Assembly (NCBI RefSeq): GCF_051014445.1
Contig: NW_027488379.1
Location: 1,798,001 to 1,862,000 of the forward strand
Direction of reading: 5' to 3'
Source: Colletes latitarsis
Lineage: Eukaryota > Arthropoda > Insecta > Hymenoptera > Colletidae
DNA: 64,000 bases
The notes beneath the pieces are model-generated. The model was not told where the DNA came from and ran no database searches. It worked only from the letters and a program-made list of their open reading frames with translations. The position numbers and the translations under genes were made by a program. Below, piece after piece: positions 23,006-36,304 of this stretch (the stretch's first letter is position 1; each line of letters opens with the position of its first letter).

Positions 23006-25845
23006 AATTAAACCTGATCTTGATAAATATTTTAGAGTATAACGCATGTTATGCCTGGGTTAGGTCTAGGATTTGCCCTCATCAGCCTCATACTTTCGCA
23101 TATTTCTCATACTTCATGGCTAGATCCTGGGCTGTTTCTGGATTGTATCACGTAGTAATGTGGTACCACGCTGAAACAGTCAATTAAACCTGGTTTCGAT
23201 CAATATTTTGGAGGATAACGCAAGTTAGGTCTGGCATAGGTCTGGGATTCGCCCTCATCAGACTCATACTTTCGCGTTTTTCACATACTTGTTGAACTGA
23301 TCCTGGGCTTTTTCTGGCTTGGATCACGTAGTAATGTGGTACCACACTGAAACAGTCAATTAAACCTGGTTTCGATCAATATTTTAGAGAATAATTCATG
23401 TTAGGTCTAGGTTAGGTCTGGGATTTGCTCTCATCAGGCTCATACTTTCGCATATTTCTCATACTAGATGGCTAGTTCCTGGGCTTTTTCTGGATTGCGT
23501 CACGTAGTAATGAAGTACAACACTGAAACACTCAATTAAACCTGGTTTCGATCAATATTATTGAGGATAACGCATGTTAGGTCTAGGTTGGGCCTGGGAT
23601 TTTCACTCATCAGACTCATACTTTCGCATTCTTCACATACTTGTTGAACGGATCCTGGGTTTTTTCTGGTTTGGATCACGTAGTAATGTGGGACCACACT
23701 GAAACAGTCAATTAAACCTGGTTTCGATCAATATTTTAGAGAATAATTCATGTTAGGTCTAGGTTAGGTCTGGGATTTGCTCTCATCAGGCTCATTCTTT
23801 CGCATATTTCTCATACGTGATGGCTAGATCCTGGGCTTTTTCTGGATTGCATCACGTAGTAATGAAGTGCAACACTGAAACAGTCAATTAGGCCTGGTTT
23901 CCATCAATATCTTAGAGGACAACGAAAGTTTGTTCTGGGATAGGTCTGGGACTTGCCCTCATCAGGCTCATACTTTCGCGTTTTTCACATACTTGTTGAA
24001 CAGATCCTGGGTTTTTTCTGGTTTGGATCACGTAGTAGTGTGGTACCACACTGTAACAGTCCATTAAACCTGGTTTGGATCAATATTTTAGAGGATAACG
24101 CATGTTAGGTCTAGGTTAGCCCTGGGATTTTCACTCATCAGACTCATACTTTCGCATTCTTCACATACTTGTTGAACGGATCCTGGGTTTTTTCTGGTTT
24201 GGTTCACGTAGTAATGTGGTACCACACTGAAACATTCAATTAAACCTGATCTTGATAAATATTTTAGAGGATAACGCATGTTAGGTCTGGGTTAGGTCTA
24301 AGATTTGCCCTCATCAGGCTCATACTTTCGCATATTTCTCATACTTCATGGCTAGATCCTGGGCTGTTTCTGGATTGTATCACGTAGTAATGTGGTACCA
24401 CGCTGAAACAGTCAATTAAACCTGGTTTCGATCAATATTTTAGAGGATAACGAAAGTTAGGTCTGGCATAGGTCTGGGATTCGCCCTCATCAGACTCATA
24501 CTTTCGCGTTTTTCACATACTTGTTGAACTGATCCTGGGCTTTTTCTGGTTTGGATCACGTAGTAATGTGGTACCACACTGAAACAGTCAATTAAACCTG
24601 GTTTTGATCAATATTTTAGAGAATAATTCATGTTAGGTCTAGGTTAGGTCTGGGATTTGCTCTCATCAGGCTCATACTTTCGCACACTTCACATACTCGT
24701 TTGACAGATCCTGGGTTATATTCTGGTTTGGATCGCATAGTAATGTGGTACCACACTGAAACAGTCGATTAAACCAGGTTTCGACCAATATTTTAGAGGA
24801 TCACGCATGTTAGGTCTAGGTTAGGCCTGGGATTTGCCCTCATCAGGGTCATACTTCCGCGTTTTTCACATACTTGTTGACCTGATCGTGGGTTTTTTCT
24901 GGTTTGGATCACGTAGTAATGTGGTACCACACTGAAACAGTCAATTAAACCTGGTTTTGATCAATATTTTACAGAATAATTCATGTTAGGTCTAGGTTAG
25001 GTCTGGGATTTGCTCTCATCAGGCGCATTCTTTCGCATATTTCTCATACTTGATGGCTAGATCCTGGGCTTTTTCTGGATTGCATCACGTAGTAATGAAG
25101 TGCAACACTGAAACAGTCAATTAAACCTGGTTTCCATCAATATCTTAGAGGACAACGCAAGTTAGGTCTGGGATAGGTCTGGGACTTGCCCTCATCAGGC
25201 TCATACTTTCGCGTTTTTCACATACTTGTTGAACAGATCCTGGGTTTTTTCTGGTTTGGATCACGTAGTAGTGTGGTACCACACTGAAACAGTCCATTAA
25301 ACCTGGTTTGGATCAATATTTTAGAGGATAACGCATGTTAGGTCTAGATTAGGTCGGGGATTTTCACTCATCAGACTCATACTTTCGCATTCTTCACATA
25401 CTTGTTGAACGGATCCTGGGCTTTTGCGGGTTTGGATCACGTAGTAATGTGGTACCACACTGAAACAGTCGATAAAACCTGGTTTCGATCAATATTTTAG
25501 AGGATAACGCAAGTTAAGTCTGGGATTGGTCTGGGATTTGACCTCATCAGACTCATACTTTCGCACACTTCACATACTCGTTGAACAGATCCTGGGTTAT
25601 TTTCTGGTTTGGACCACATAGTAATGTGGTACCACACTGAAACAGTCGACTAAACCATGTTTCGATCAATATTTTTGAGGATAACGCATGTTAGGTCTAG
25701 GTTAGGCCTGGGATTTTCACTCATCAGGCTCATACTTTCGCATTCTTCACATACTTGTTGAACGGATCCTGGTTTTTTTCTGGTTTGGATCACGTAGTAA
25801 TGTGGGACCACACTGAAACAGTCAATTAAACCTGGTTTCGATCAA
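23006..25845 (+). repeat. Block C, partial second copy of block B
   Basis: Follows block B directly at the 3875-bp offset and is nearly identical to 19131-21969 by eye. It departs from B at about 25847, where ATCAATATGTTAGAGAATAA replaces B's continuation into the deletion-marked segment. The change happens inside a monomer at the conserved ATCAATAT stretch, a plausible recombination point. Confidence 0.88.
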
Positions 25846-26503
25846 TATGTTAGAGAATAATTCATGTTAGGTCTAGGTTAGGTCTGGGATTTGCTCTCAT
25901 CAAGCTCATTCTTTCACATATTTCTCATACTTGATGGCTAGATCCTGGGCTTTTTCTAGATTGCATCACGTAGTAATGAAGTGCAACACTGAAACAGTCA
26001 ATTAAACCTGGTTTCCATCAATATCTTAGAGGACAACGCAAGTTAGGTCTGGGATTGGTCTGGGATTTGACCTCATCAGACTCATACTTTCGCACACTTC
26101 ACATACTCGTTGAACAGATCCTGGGTTATTTTCTAGTTTGGACCACATAGTAATGTGGTACCACACTGAAACAGTCGATTAAACCATGTTTCGATCAATA
26201 TTCTTGAGGATAACGCATGTTAGGTCTAGGTTAGGCCTGGGATTTTCACTCATCAGGCTCATACTTTCGCATTCTTCACATACTTGTTGAACGGATCCTG
26301 AGTTTTTTCTGGTATGGATCACGTAGTAATGTGGTACCACACTGAAGCGGTCAATTAAACCTGGTCTGGATAAATATTTTAGAGGATAACGCATCTTAGG
26401 TCTGGGTTAGTTCTAAGATTTGCCCTCATCAGGCTCACAGTTTCGCGTTTTTCACATACTTGTTGAACAGATCCTGGGTTTTTTCTGGTTTGGGTCACGT
26501 AGT
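25174..26503 (+). repeat. 13-mer-offset duplication, left copy (partner 27464-28793)
   Basis: Offset 2290 bp (13 monomers): GGGACTTGCC at 25181 and 27471, ATCAATATGT at 25841 and 28131. It overlaps the end of block C, so block C's tail exists in yet another copy. Distinguishing variants shared by both copies are CTTTTTCTAGATTGC and TAGTTCTAAGATTTGCCC. The copies diverge where TTTGGGTCACGTAGTACTG (left) meets TTTGGATCACGTAGTAATG (right). Confidence 0.85.
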
Positions 26504-27183
26504 ACTGTGATACCACACTGAAACAGTCGATTAAACCTGGTTTCGATCAATATTCTAGAGGATAACGCATGTTAGGTCTAGGTTAGCCCTGGGATTTTCA
26601 ATCATCAGACTCATACTTTCGCATTCTTCACATACTTGTTGAACTGATCCTGGGTTTTTTCTGGTTTGGGTCACGTAGTAGTGTGATACCACACTAAAAC
26701 AGTCGATGAAACCTGGTTTCGATCAATATTTTAGAGGACAACGCAAGTTAGGTCTAGGTAAGGCCTGAGATTTTCACTGATCAGACTCATACTTTCGCAT
26801 CCTTCACATACTTGTTGAACGGATCCTGAGTTTTTTCTGGTTTGGATCACGTAGTAATGTGGTACCACACTGAAACGGTCAATTAAACCTGGTTTCGATC
26901 AATATTTTAGAGGATAACGCAAGTTAGGTCTGGGATAGGTCTGGGATTTGCCCTCATCAGGCTCATACTTTCGCGTTTTTCACATACTTGTTGAACAGAT
27001 CATGGGTTTTTTCTGGGTTGGGTCACGTAGTACTGTGATACCACACTGAAACAGTCGATTAAACCTGGTTTCGATCAATATTCTAGAGGATAACGCATGT
27101 TAGGTCTAGGTTAGCCCTGGGATTTTCAATCATCAGACTCATACATTCGCATTCTTCACATACTTGTTGAACTGATCCTGGGT
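26490..27183 (+). repeat. Local trimer-offset repeat (528 bp)
   Basis: The unit with GTAGTACTGTGATACCACAC, ATATTCTAGAGG and TTTTCAATCATCAGAC appears at about 26490-26655 and again at 27018-27183, 528 bp (three monomers) apart. The second copy has ATACATTCGC for ATACTTTCGC. Confidence 0.8.
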
Positions 27184-27463
27184 CTTTTCTGGTTTGGATC
27201 ACGTAGTAATGTGGTACCACACTGAAACAGTCGATTAAACCTGGTTTCGATCAATATTTTAGAGGATAACGCATGTTAGGTCTAGGTTAGCCCTGGGATT
27301 TTCACTCATCAGACTCATACTTTCGCATTCTTCACATACTTGTTGAACTGATCCTGGGTTTTTTCTGGTTTGGATCACGTAGTAATGTGGTACCACACTG
27401 AAACAGTCAATTAAACCTGGTTCCGATCAATATCTTCGAAAATAATTCATGTTAGGTGTAGGT

Positions 27464-28793
27464 TAGGTCTGGGACTTGCCCTCATCAGGCTCATACTTTC
27501 GCGTTTTTCACATACTTGTTGAACAGATCCTGGGTTTTTTCTGGTTTGGATCACGTAGTAGTGTGGTACCACACTGAAACAGTCCATTAAACCTGGTTTG
27601 GATCAATATTTTAGAGGATAACGCATGTTAGGTCTAGATTAGGTCGGGGATTTTCACTCATCAGACTCATACTTTCGCATTCTTCACATACTTGTTGAAC
27701 GGATCCTGGGCTTTTGCGGGTTTGGATCACGTAGTAATGTGATACCACACTGAAACAGTCGATAAAACCTGGTTTCGATCAATATTTTAGAGGATAACGC
27801 AAGTTAAGTCTGGGATTGGTCTGGGATTTGACCTCATCAGACTCATACTTTCGCACACTTCACATACTCGTTGAACAGATCCTGGGTTATTTTCTGGTTT
27901 GGACCACATAGTAATGTGGTACCACACTGAAACAGTCGATTAAACCATGTTTCGATCAATATTTTTGAGGATAACGCATGTTAGGTCTAGGTTAGGCCTG
28001 GGATTTTCACTCATCAGGCTCATACTTTCGCATTCTTCACATACTTGTTGAACGTATCCTGGTTTTTTTCTGGTTTGGATCACGTAGTAATGTGGGACCA
28101 CACTGAAACAGTCAATTAAACCTGGTTTCGATCAATATGTTAGAGAATAATTCATGTTAGGTCTAGGTTAGGTCTGGGATTTGCTCTCATCAGGCTCATT
28201 CTTTCACATATTTCTCATACTTGATGGCTAGATCCTGGGCTTTTTCTAGATTGCATCACGTAGTAATGAAGTGCAACACTGAAACAGTCAATTAAACCTG
28301 GTTTCCATCAATATCTTAGAAGACAACGCAAGTTAGGTCTGGGATTGGTCTGGGATTTGACCTCATCAGACTCATACTTTCGCACACTTCACATACTCGT
28401 TGAACAGATCCTGGGTTATTTTCTGGTTTGGACCACATAGTAATGTGGTACCACACTGAAACAGTCGATTAAACCATGTTTCGATCAATATTCTTGAGGA
28501 TAACGCATGTTAGGTCTAGGTTAGGCCTGGGATTTTCACTCATCAGGCTCATACTTTCGCATTCTTCACATACTTGTTGAAGGGATCCTGAGTTTTTTCT
28601 GGTTTGGATCACTTAGTAATGTGGTACCACACTGAAGCGGTCAATTAAACCTGGTCTGGATAAATATTTTAGAGGATAACGCATGTTAGGTCTGGGTTAG
28701 TTCTAAGATTTGCCCTCATCAGGCTCACAGTTTCGCGTTTTTCACATACTTGTTGAACAGATCCTGGGTTTTTTCTGGTTTGGATCACGTAGT
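27464..28793 (+). repeat. 13-mer-offset duplication, right copy
   Basis: Partner of 25174-26503. Private differences include GTGATACCACAC near 27741 for GTGGTACCACAC, AACGTATCCTGG near 28051 for AACGGATCCTGG, and ACTTAGTAATG near 28612 for ACGTAGTAATG. These are scattered single changes on an otherwise matching block. Confidence 0.85.
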
Positions 28794-29940
28794 AATGTGG
28801 GTCCACACTGAAACAATCAATTAAACCTGGTCTTGATAAATATTTTAGAGGATAACGCATGTTAGGTCTAGGTTAGGCCTGGGATTTTCACTCATCAGAC
28901 TCATACTTTCGCATTCTTCACATACTTGTTGAACGGATCATGGGTTTTTTCTGGTTTGGAGCACGTAGTAATGTGGGACCACACTGAAACAATCAATTAA
29001 ACCTGGTCTTGATAAATATTTTAAAGGATAACGCGTGTTAGGTCAGGGATAGGTCTGGGATTTGCCCTCATCAGACTCATACTTTCGCACACATCACATA
29101 CTCGAACTGATCCTGGGTTTTTTCTGGTTTGGTTCACGTAGTAATGTGGAACCACACTGAAATAATCAATTATACCTGGTCTTGATAAATATTTTAGACG
29201 ATAACGCATGATAGGTCTGGGTTAGGTCTGGGATTTGCTCTCATCAGGCTCATTCTTTCGCATATTTCTCATACTTGATGGCTAGATCCTGGGCTTTCTC
29301 TGGATTGCGTCACGTAGTAATGAAGTGCAACACTGAAACATTCAATTAAACCTGGTCTTGATAAATATTTTAGAGGATAACGCATGTTAGGTCTGGGTTA
29401 GGTCTAGGATTTGCCCTCATCAGGCTCATACTTTCGCATATTTCTCATACTTGATGGCTAAATCCTGGGCTTTTTCTGGATTGCATCACGTAGTAATGAA
29501 GTACAACACCGAAACAGTCAATTAAACCTGGTTTCCATCAATATCGTAGAGGACAACGCAAGTTAGGTCTGGGATAGGTCTTGGACTTGCCCTCATCAGG
29601 CTCATACTTTCGCACACTTCACATACTCGTTGAACAGATCCTGGGTTATTTTCTGGTTTGGATCACATAGTAATGTGGTACCACACTGAAACAGTCGATT
29701 AAACCAGGTTTCGATCAATATTTTTGAGGATAACGCATGTTAGGTCTGGGTTAGGCCTGGGATTTTCACTCATCAGACTCATACTTTCGCATTCTTCACA
29801 TACTTGTTGAACGGATCCTGGGTTTTTTCTGGTTTGGATCACGTAGTAATGTGGGACCACACTGAAACTGTCAATTAAACCTGGTTTCGATCAATATCTT
29901 AGAGAATAATTCATGGTAGGTCTAGGTTAGGTCTGGGATT
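28794..29940 (+). repeat. Mixed monomers before the large triplicated segment
   Basis: Six to seven monomers. A unit near 29100 is shortened at CATACTCGAACTGATCC, where a four-base TTGA is missing compared with CATACTCGTTGAACAG. Several units carry TCTTGATAAATATTTTAG next to AACAATCAATTAAACC. No larger period found. Confidence 0.7.
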
Positions 29941-32900
29941 TGCCCTCATCAGGCTCATACTTTCGCGTTTTTCACATACTTGTTGAACACATCATGGGTT
30001 TTTTCTGGTTTGGGTCACGTAGTAGTGTGATGCCACACTAAAACAGTCGATTAAACCTGGTTTCGATCAATATTTTAGAGGATAACGCATGTTAGGTCTT
30101 GGTTAGCCCTGGGATTTTCACTCATCAGACTCATACTTTCGCATTCTTCACATACTTTTTGAACTGATCCTGGGTTTTATCAGGTTTGGATCACGTAGTA
30201 ATGTGGTGCCACACGGAAACAGGCGATTAAACCTGGTTTCGATCAATATTTTAGAGGATAACGCATGTTAGGTCTAGGTTAGCCCTGGGATTTTCACTCT
30301 TCAGACTCATACTTTCGCATTCTTCACATACTTCTTGAACAGATCCTGGGTTTTTTCTGGTTTGGATCACGTAGTAGTGTGGTACCACACTGAAACAGTC
30401 CATTAAACCTGGTTTGGATCAATATTTTAGAGGATAACGCATGTTAGGTCTAGGTTAGCCCTGGGATTTTCACTCTTCAGACTCATACTTTCGCATTCTT
30501 CACATACCTCTTGAACAGATCCCGGGTTTTTTCTGGTTTGGATCACGTAGTAGTGTGGTACCACACTGAAACAGTCCATTAAACCTGGTTTGGATCAATA
30601 TTTTAGAGGATAACGCATGTTAGGTCTAGGTTAGGTCTGGGATTTTCACTCATCAGACTCATACATTCGCATTCTTCTCATACTTGCTGAACGGATCCTG
30701 GGTTTTTTCTGGTTTGGATCACGTAGTAATGTGGTACCACACTGAAACAGTCGAGTAAACCTGGTTCCGATCAAAATTTTAGAGGATAACGCAAGTTAGG
30801 TCTGGGATAGGTCTGGGATTTCACCTCATCTGACTCATACTTTCACACACTTCACATACTCCTTGAACAGATCCTGGGTTATTTTCTGGGTTGGATCACA
30901 TAGTAATGTGGTACCACACTGAAACAGTCGATTAAACCAGGTATCGATCAATATTTTAGAGGATAACGCATGTTAGGTCTAGGTTAGGCCTGGGATTTTC
31001 ACTCATCAGACTCATACTCTCGCATATTTCTCATACTTGATGCCCAGATTCTGGGCTTTTTCTGGTTTGGATCACGTAGTAATGTGGAACCACACTGAAA
31101 CAGTCAATAAAACCTGGTTTCGATCAATATTTTAGAGAATAATTCATGTTAGGTCTATGTTAGGTCTGCGATTTGCCCTCATCAGGCTCTTACTTTCGCA
31201 TATTTCTCATACTTCATGGCTAGATCCTGGGCTATTTCTGGATTGGATCACGTAGTAAAGTGGTACCACAGTGAAACATTCAAAGAAACCTTGTCTGGAT
31301 AAATATTTTAGAGGATAACGCATCTTAGGTCTGGGTTAGGTCTAAGATTTGCCCTCATCAGGCTCACAGTTTCGCGTTTTTCACATACTTGTTGAACAGA
31401 TCCTGGGTTTTGTCTTGTTCGGATCACGAAGTAGTGTGGTACCACACTGAAACAGTCCATTAAAGCTGGTTTCGCTCAATATTTTAGAGGATAACGCATG
31501 TTAGGTCTAGGTTAGGTCTGGGACTTGCCCTCATCAGGCTCATACTTTCGCAGTTTTAACATGCATGTTGACCTGATCGAGGGTTTTTTCTGCTTTGGAT
31601 CACGTAGTAAAGTGGTACCACACTAAAACAGTCAATTAAACCTCGTTTCGATCAATATTTTAGAGGACAACGCAAGTTAGGTCTAGCTAAGGCCTGAGAT
31701 TTTCACTGATCAGACTCATACTTTCGCATTCTTCACATACTTGTTGATCGGATCCTGGGTTTTTTCTGGTTTGGATCACGTAGTAATGTGGTACCACACT
31801 GAAACAGTCAATTAAACCTGGTTTCGATCAATATTTGTGAGAATAATTCATGTTAGGTCTAGGTTAGGTCTGGGATTTGCTCTCATCAGGCTCATTCCTT
31901 CGCATATTTCTCATACTTGATGGCTAGATCCTGGGCTTTTTCTGGATTGCATCACGTAGTAATGAAGTACAACACCGAAACAGTCAATTAAACCTGGTTT
32001 CCATCAATATCTTAGAGGACAACGCAAGTTAGGTCTGGGATATGTCTTGGATTTGCCCTCATCAGGCTCATACTTTCGCGTTGTTCACATACTTGTTTAA
32101 CAGATCCTGGGTTTTTTCTGGTTTGGGTCACGTAGTAGTGTGGTGCCACACTGAAACAGTCGATTAAACCAGGTTTCGATCAATATTTTTGGGGATAACG
32201 CATGTTAGGACTAGGTTAGGCCTGGGATTTTCACACATCAGACACATACTTTCGCATTCTTCACATACTTGTTGAACGGATCCTGGGTTTTTTCTGGTTT
32301 GGATCACGTAGTAATGTGGGGCCACACTGAAACAATCAATTAAACCTGGTCATGATAAATATTTTAGAGGATAACGCATGTTAGGTCTAGGTTAGGCCTG
32401 GGATTTGCCCACATCAGGGTCATACTTTCGCAGTTTTAACATGCATGTTGACCTGATCGAGGGTTTTTTCTGCTTTGGATCACGTAGTAAAGTGGTACCA
32501 CAACTAAAACAGTCAATTAAACCTGGTTTCAATCACTATTTTAGAGGATAACGCAAGTTAGGTCTGGGATAGGTCTGGGATTAGCCCTCATCAGACTCAT
32601 ACTTTCGCACACTTCACATACTCGTTGACAAGATGCTGGGTTTTTTTCTGGTTTGGATCACGTAGTAATGTGGTACCACACTGAAACAGTCGATTAAGCC
32701 TGGTTTCGATTAATATTTTTGAGGATAACGCATGTTAGGTCTGGGATAGGTCTGGGATTTGCCCTCATCAGGCTCATACTTTCGCAGTTTTAACATGCAT
32801 GTTGACCTGATCGAGGGTTTTTTCTGCTTTGGATCACGTAGTAAAGTGGTACCACACTAAAACAGTCAATTAAACCTGGTTTCGATCAATATTTTAGAGG

Positions 32901-35900
32901 ATAACGAAAGTTATGTCTAGTTTAGGTCTGGGATTTGCCCTCATCAGACTCATACTTTCGCTTACTTCACATACTTGTTGAACAGATCCTGGGTTTTTTT
33001 CTGGTTTGGATCACGTAGTAATGTGGTACCACACTGAAACAGTCGAGTAAACCTGGTTTCGATCAATATTTCTGAGGATAACGCATGTTAGGTCTAGGTT
33101 AGGCCGAGGATTTTCACTCATCAGGCTCATACTTTCGCATTCTTCACATACTTGATGGCTAGATCCTGGGCTTTTTCTGGATTGGATCACGTAGTAATGT
33201 GTTACCACACTGAAACAGTCAATTAAACCTGGTTTCGCTCAATATTTTAGAAGATAACGCATGTTAGGGCTAGGTTAGGCCTGGGATTTGCCCTCATCAG
33301 ACTCATACTTTCGCATGCTTCACATACTTGTTGAACGGATCCTGGGTTTTTACTGGTTTGGATCATGTAGTAATGTGGTACCGCACTGAAACAGTCAATT
33401 GAACCTGGTTTCGATCAATATTTTAGAGAATAATTCACGTTAGGTCAAGGTTAGGTCTGGGATTTCCTCTCATCAGGCTCATTCTTTCGCATATTTATCA
33501 TTCTTGATGGCTAGATCCTGGGCTTTTTCTGGATTGGATCACGTAGTAATGTGTTACCACACTGAAACAGTCAATTAAACCTGGTTTCGCTCAATATCTT
33601 AGAAGATAACGCATGTTAGGTCTAGGTTAGGCCTGGGATTTGCCCTCGTCAGGGTCATAATTTCGCAGTTTTAACATACATTTTGGCCTGATCGAGGGTT
33701 TTTTCTGCTTTGGATCACGTAGTAAAGTGGTACCACACTGAAGCAGTCCATTAAACCTGGTTTGGATCAATATTTTAGAGGATAACGCATGTTAGGTTTG
33801 GGTTAGGTCTAGGATTTGCCCTCATCAGGCTCATAGTTTCGCATATTTCTCATACTTCATGGCTAGATCCTGGGCTGTTTCTGGATTGTATCACGTAGTA
33901 ATGTGGTACCACGCTGAAACAGTCACTTAATCCTGGTTTCGATCAATATTTTAGAGGATAACGCAAGTTAGGTCTGGGATAGGTCTGGGATTCGCCCTCA
34001 TCAGGCTCATACTTCCGCGTTTTTCACATACTTGTTGAACTGATCCTGGGCTATTTCTGGATTGGGTCACATAGTAATGTGGTACCACACTGAAACAGTC
34101 GATCAAACCAGGTTTCGATCAATATTTTTGAGGATAACGCATGTTAGGTCTAGGTTAGGCCTGGGATTTTCACTCATCAGACTCATACTTTCGCATTCTT
34201 CACATACTTGTTGAACGGATCCTGGGTTTTTTCTGGTTTGGATCACGTAGTAATGTGGGACCACACTGAAACAATCAATTGAACCTGGTCTTGATAAATA
34301 TTTTAGAGGATAACGCATGTTAGGTCTGGGCTAGGTCTAGGATTTGCCCTCGTCAGGCTCATACTTTCACATATTTCTCATACTTCATGGCTAGATCCGG
34401 GGCTATTTCTGGATTGGATCACGTAGTAATGTGGTACCACACTGAAACAGTCGATTAAAGCAGGTTTCGATCAATATTTTTGAGGATAACGCATGTTAGG
34501 TCTAGGTTAGGCCTGGGATTTGCCCTCATCAGGCTCATACTTTCGCGTTTTTCACATACTTGTTGAACAGAACCCGGGTTTTTTCTGGTTTGGCTCACGT
34601 AGTAATGTGGTACCACACTGAAACAGTCCATTTAACCTGGTTTGGATCAATATTTTAGAGGATAACGCATGTTAGGTCTAGGTTAGGCCTGATATTTTCA
34701 CACATCAGGCTCATTCTTTCGCATATTTCTCATACTTGATGGCTAGATCCTGGAGTTTTTCTGGATTGCATCACGTAGTAATGTGGTACCACACTGAAAC
34801 AGTCAATTAAACCTGGTTTCCATCAATATTTTAGAGGACAACGCATGTTAGGTCTGGGATAGGCCTGGGATTTGCCCTCATCAGGATCATACTTTCGCAG
34901 TTTTAACATACATGTTGACCTGATCGAGCGTTTTTTCTGCTTTGCATCACGTAGTAAAGTGGTACCACACTGAAGCAGTCCATTAAACCTGGTTTGGATC
35001 AATATTTTAGAGGATAACGCATGTTAGGTTTGGGTTAGGTCTAGGATTTGCCCTCATCAGGCTCATACTTTCGCATATTACTCATACTTCATGGCTAGAT
35101 CCTGGGCTGTTTCTGGATTGTATCACGTAGTAATGCGGTACCACGCTGAAACACTCAATTAAACCTGGTTTCGATCAATATTTTAGAGGATAACGCATGT
35201 TAGGTCTGGGTTAGGTCTGGGATTCGCCCTCATCAGGCTCATACTTTCGCATTTTTCACGTACTTGTTGAACTGATCCTGGGTTTTTTCTGGTTTGTGTC
35301 ACGTAGTAATGTGGTACCACACTGAAACAGTCGATTAAACCAGGTTTCGATCAATATTTTTGAGGATAACGCATGTTAGGTCTAGGTTAGGCCTGGGATT
35401 TTCACTCATCAGACTCATACTTTCGCATTCTTCACATACTTGTTGAACGGATCCTGGGTTTTTTCTGGTTTGGATCACGTAGTAATGTGGGGCCACACTG
35501 AAACAATCAATTAAACCTGGTCTTGATAAATATTTTAGAGGATAACGCATGTTAGGTCTGGGTTAGGTCTAGGATTTGCCCTCGTCAGGCTCATACTTTC
35601 ACATATTTCTCATGCTTCATGGCTAGATCCGGGGCTATTTCTGGATTGGATCACGTAGTAATGTGGTACCACACTGAAACAGTCGATTAAAGCAGGTTTC
35701 GATCAATATTTTTGAGGATAATGCATGTTAGGTCTAGGTTAGGCCTGGGATTTGCCCTCATCAGGCTCATACTTTCGCGTTTTTCACATACTTGTTGAAC
35801 AGAACCCGGGTTTTTTCTGGTTTGGCTCACGTAGTAATGTGGTACCACACTGAAACAGTCCATTTAACCTGGTTTGGATCAATATTTTAGAGGATAACGC

Positions 35901-36304
35901 ATGTTAGGTCTAGGTTAGGCCTGATATTTTCACACATCAGGCTCATTCTTTCGCATATTTCTCATACTTGATGGCTAGATCCTGGAGTTTTTCTGGATTG
36001 CATCACGTAGTAATGTGGTACCACACTGAAACAGTCAATTAAACCTGGTCTTGATAAATATTTTAGAGAATAATTCATGTTAGGTCTAGGTTAGGTCTGG
36101 GACTTGCTCTCATCAGGCTCATTCTTTCGCATATTTCTCATACTTGATGGCTAGATCCTGGAGTTTTTCTGGATTGCATCACGTAGTAATGTGGTACCAC
36201 ACTGAAACAGTCAATTAAACCTGGTTTCCATCAATATTTTAGAGGACAACGCATGTTAGGTCTGGGATAGGCCTGGGATTTGCCCTCATCAGGATCATAC
36301 TTTC
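29941..36304 (+). repeat. Large duplicated segment X, copy 1
   Basis: Matches 56176-63067 nearly throughout and 46270-50966 in part. Offsets to copy 3 are 26235 bp from 29941 to about 32319, 26587 to about 34790, and 26763 to 36304. The two steps of 352 and 176 bp equal two and one monomers. Offsets to copy 2 are 15672, 15142 and 15318 bp. Tracers are the rare TAGGTCTATGTTAGGTCTGC (31149/46821/57384), ATATTTGTGAGAATAATTC and GGTCATGATAAATATTTTAG. Copy 1 also has its own inner duplication at a seven-monomer offset (34103 region against 35335 region). Confidence 0.9.
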
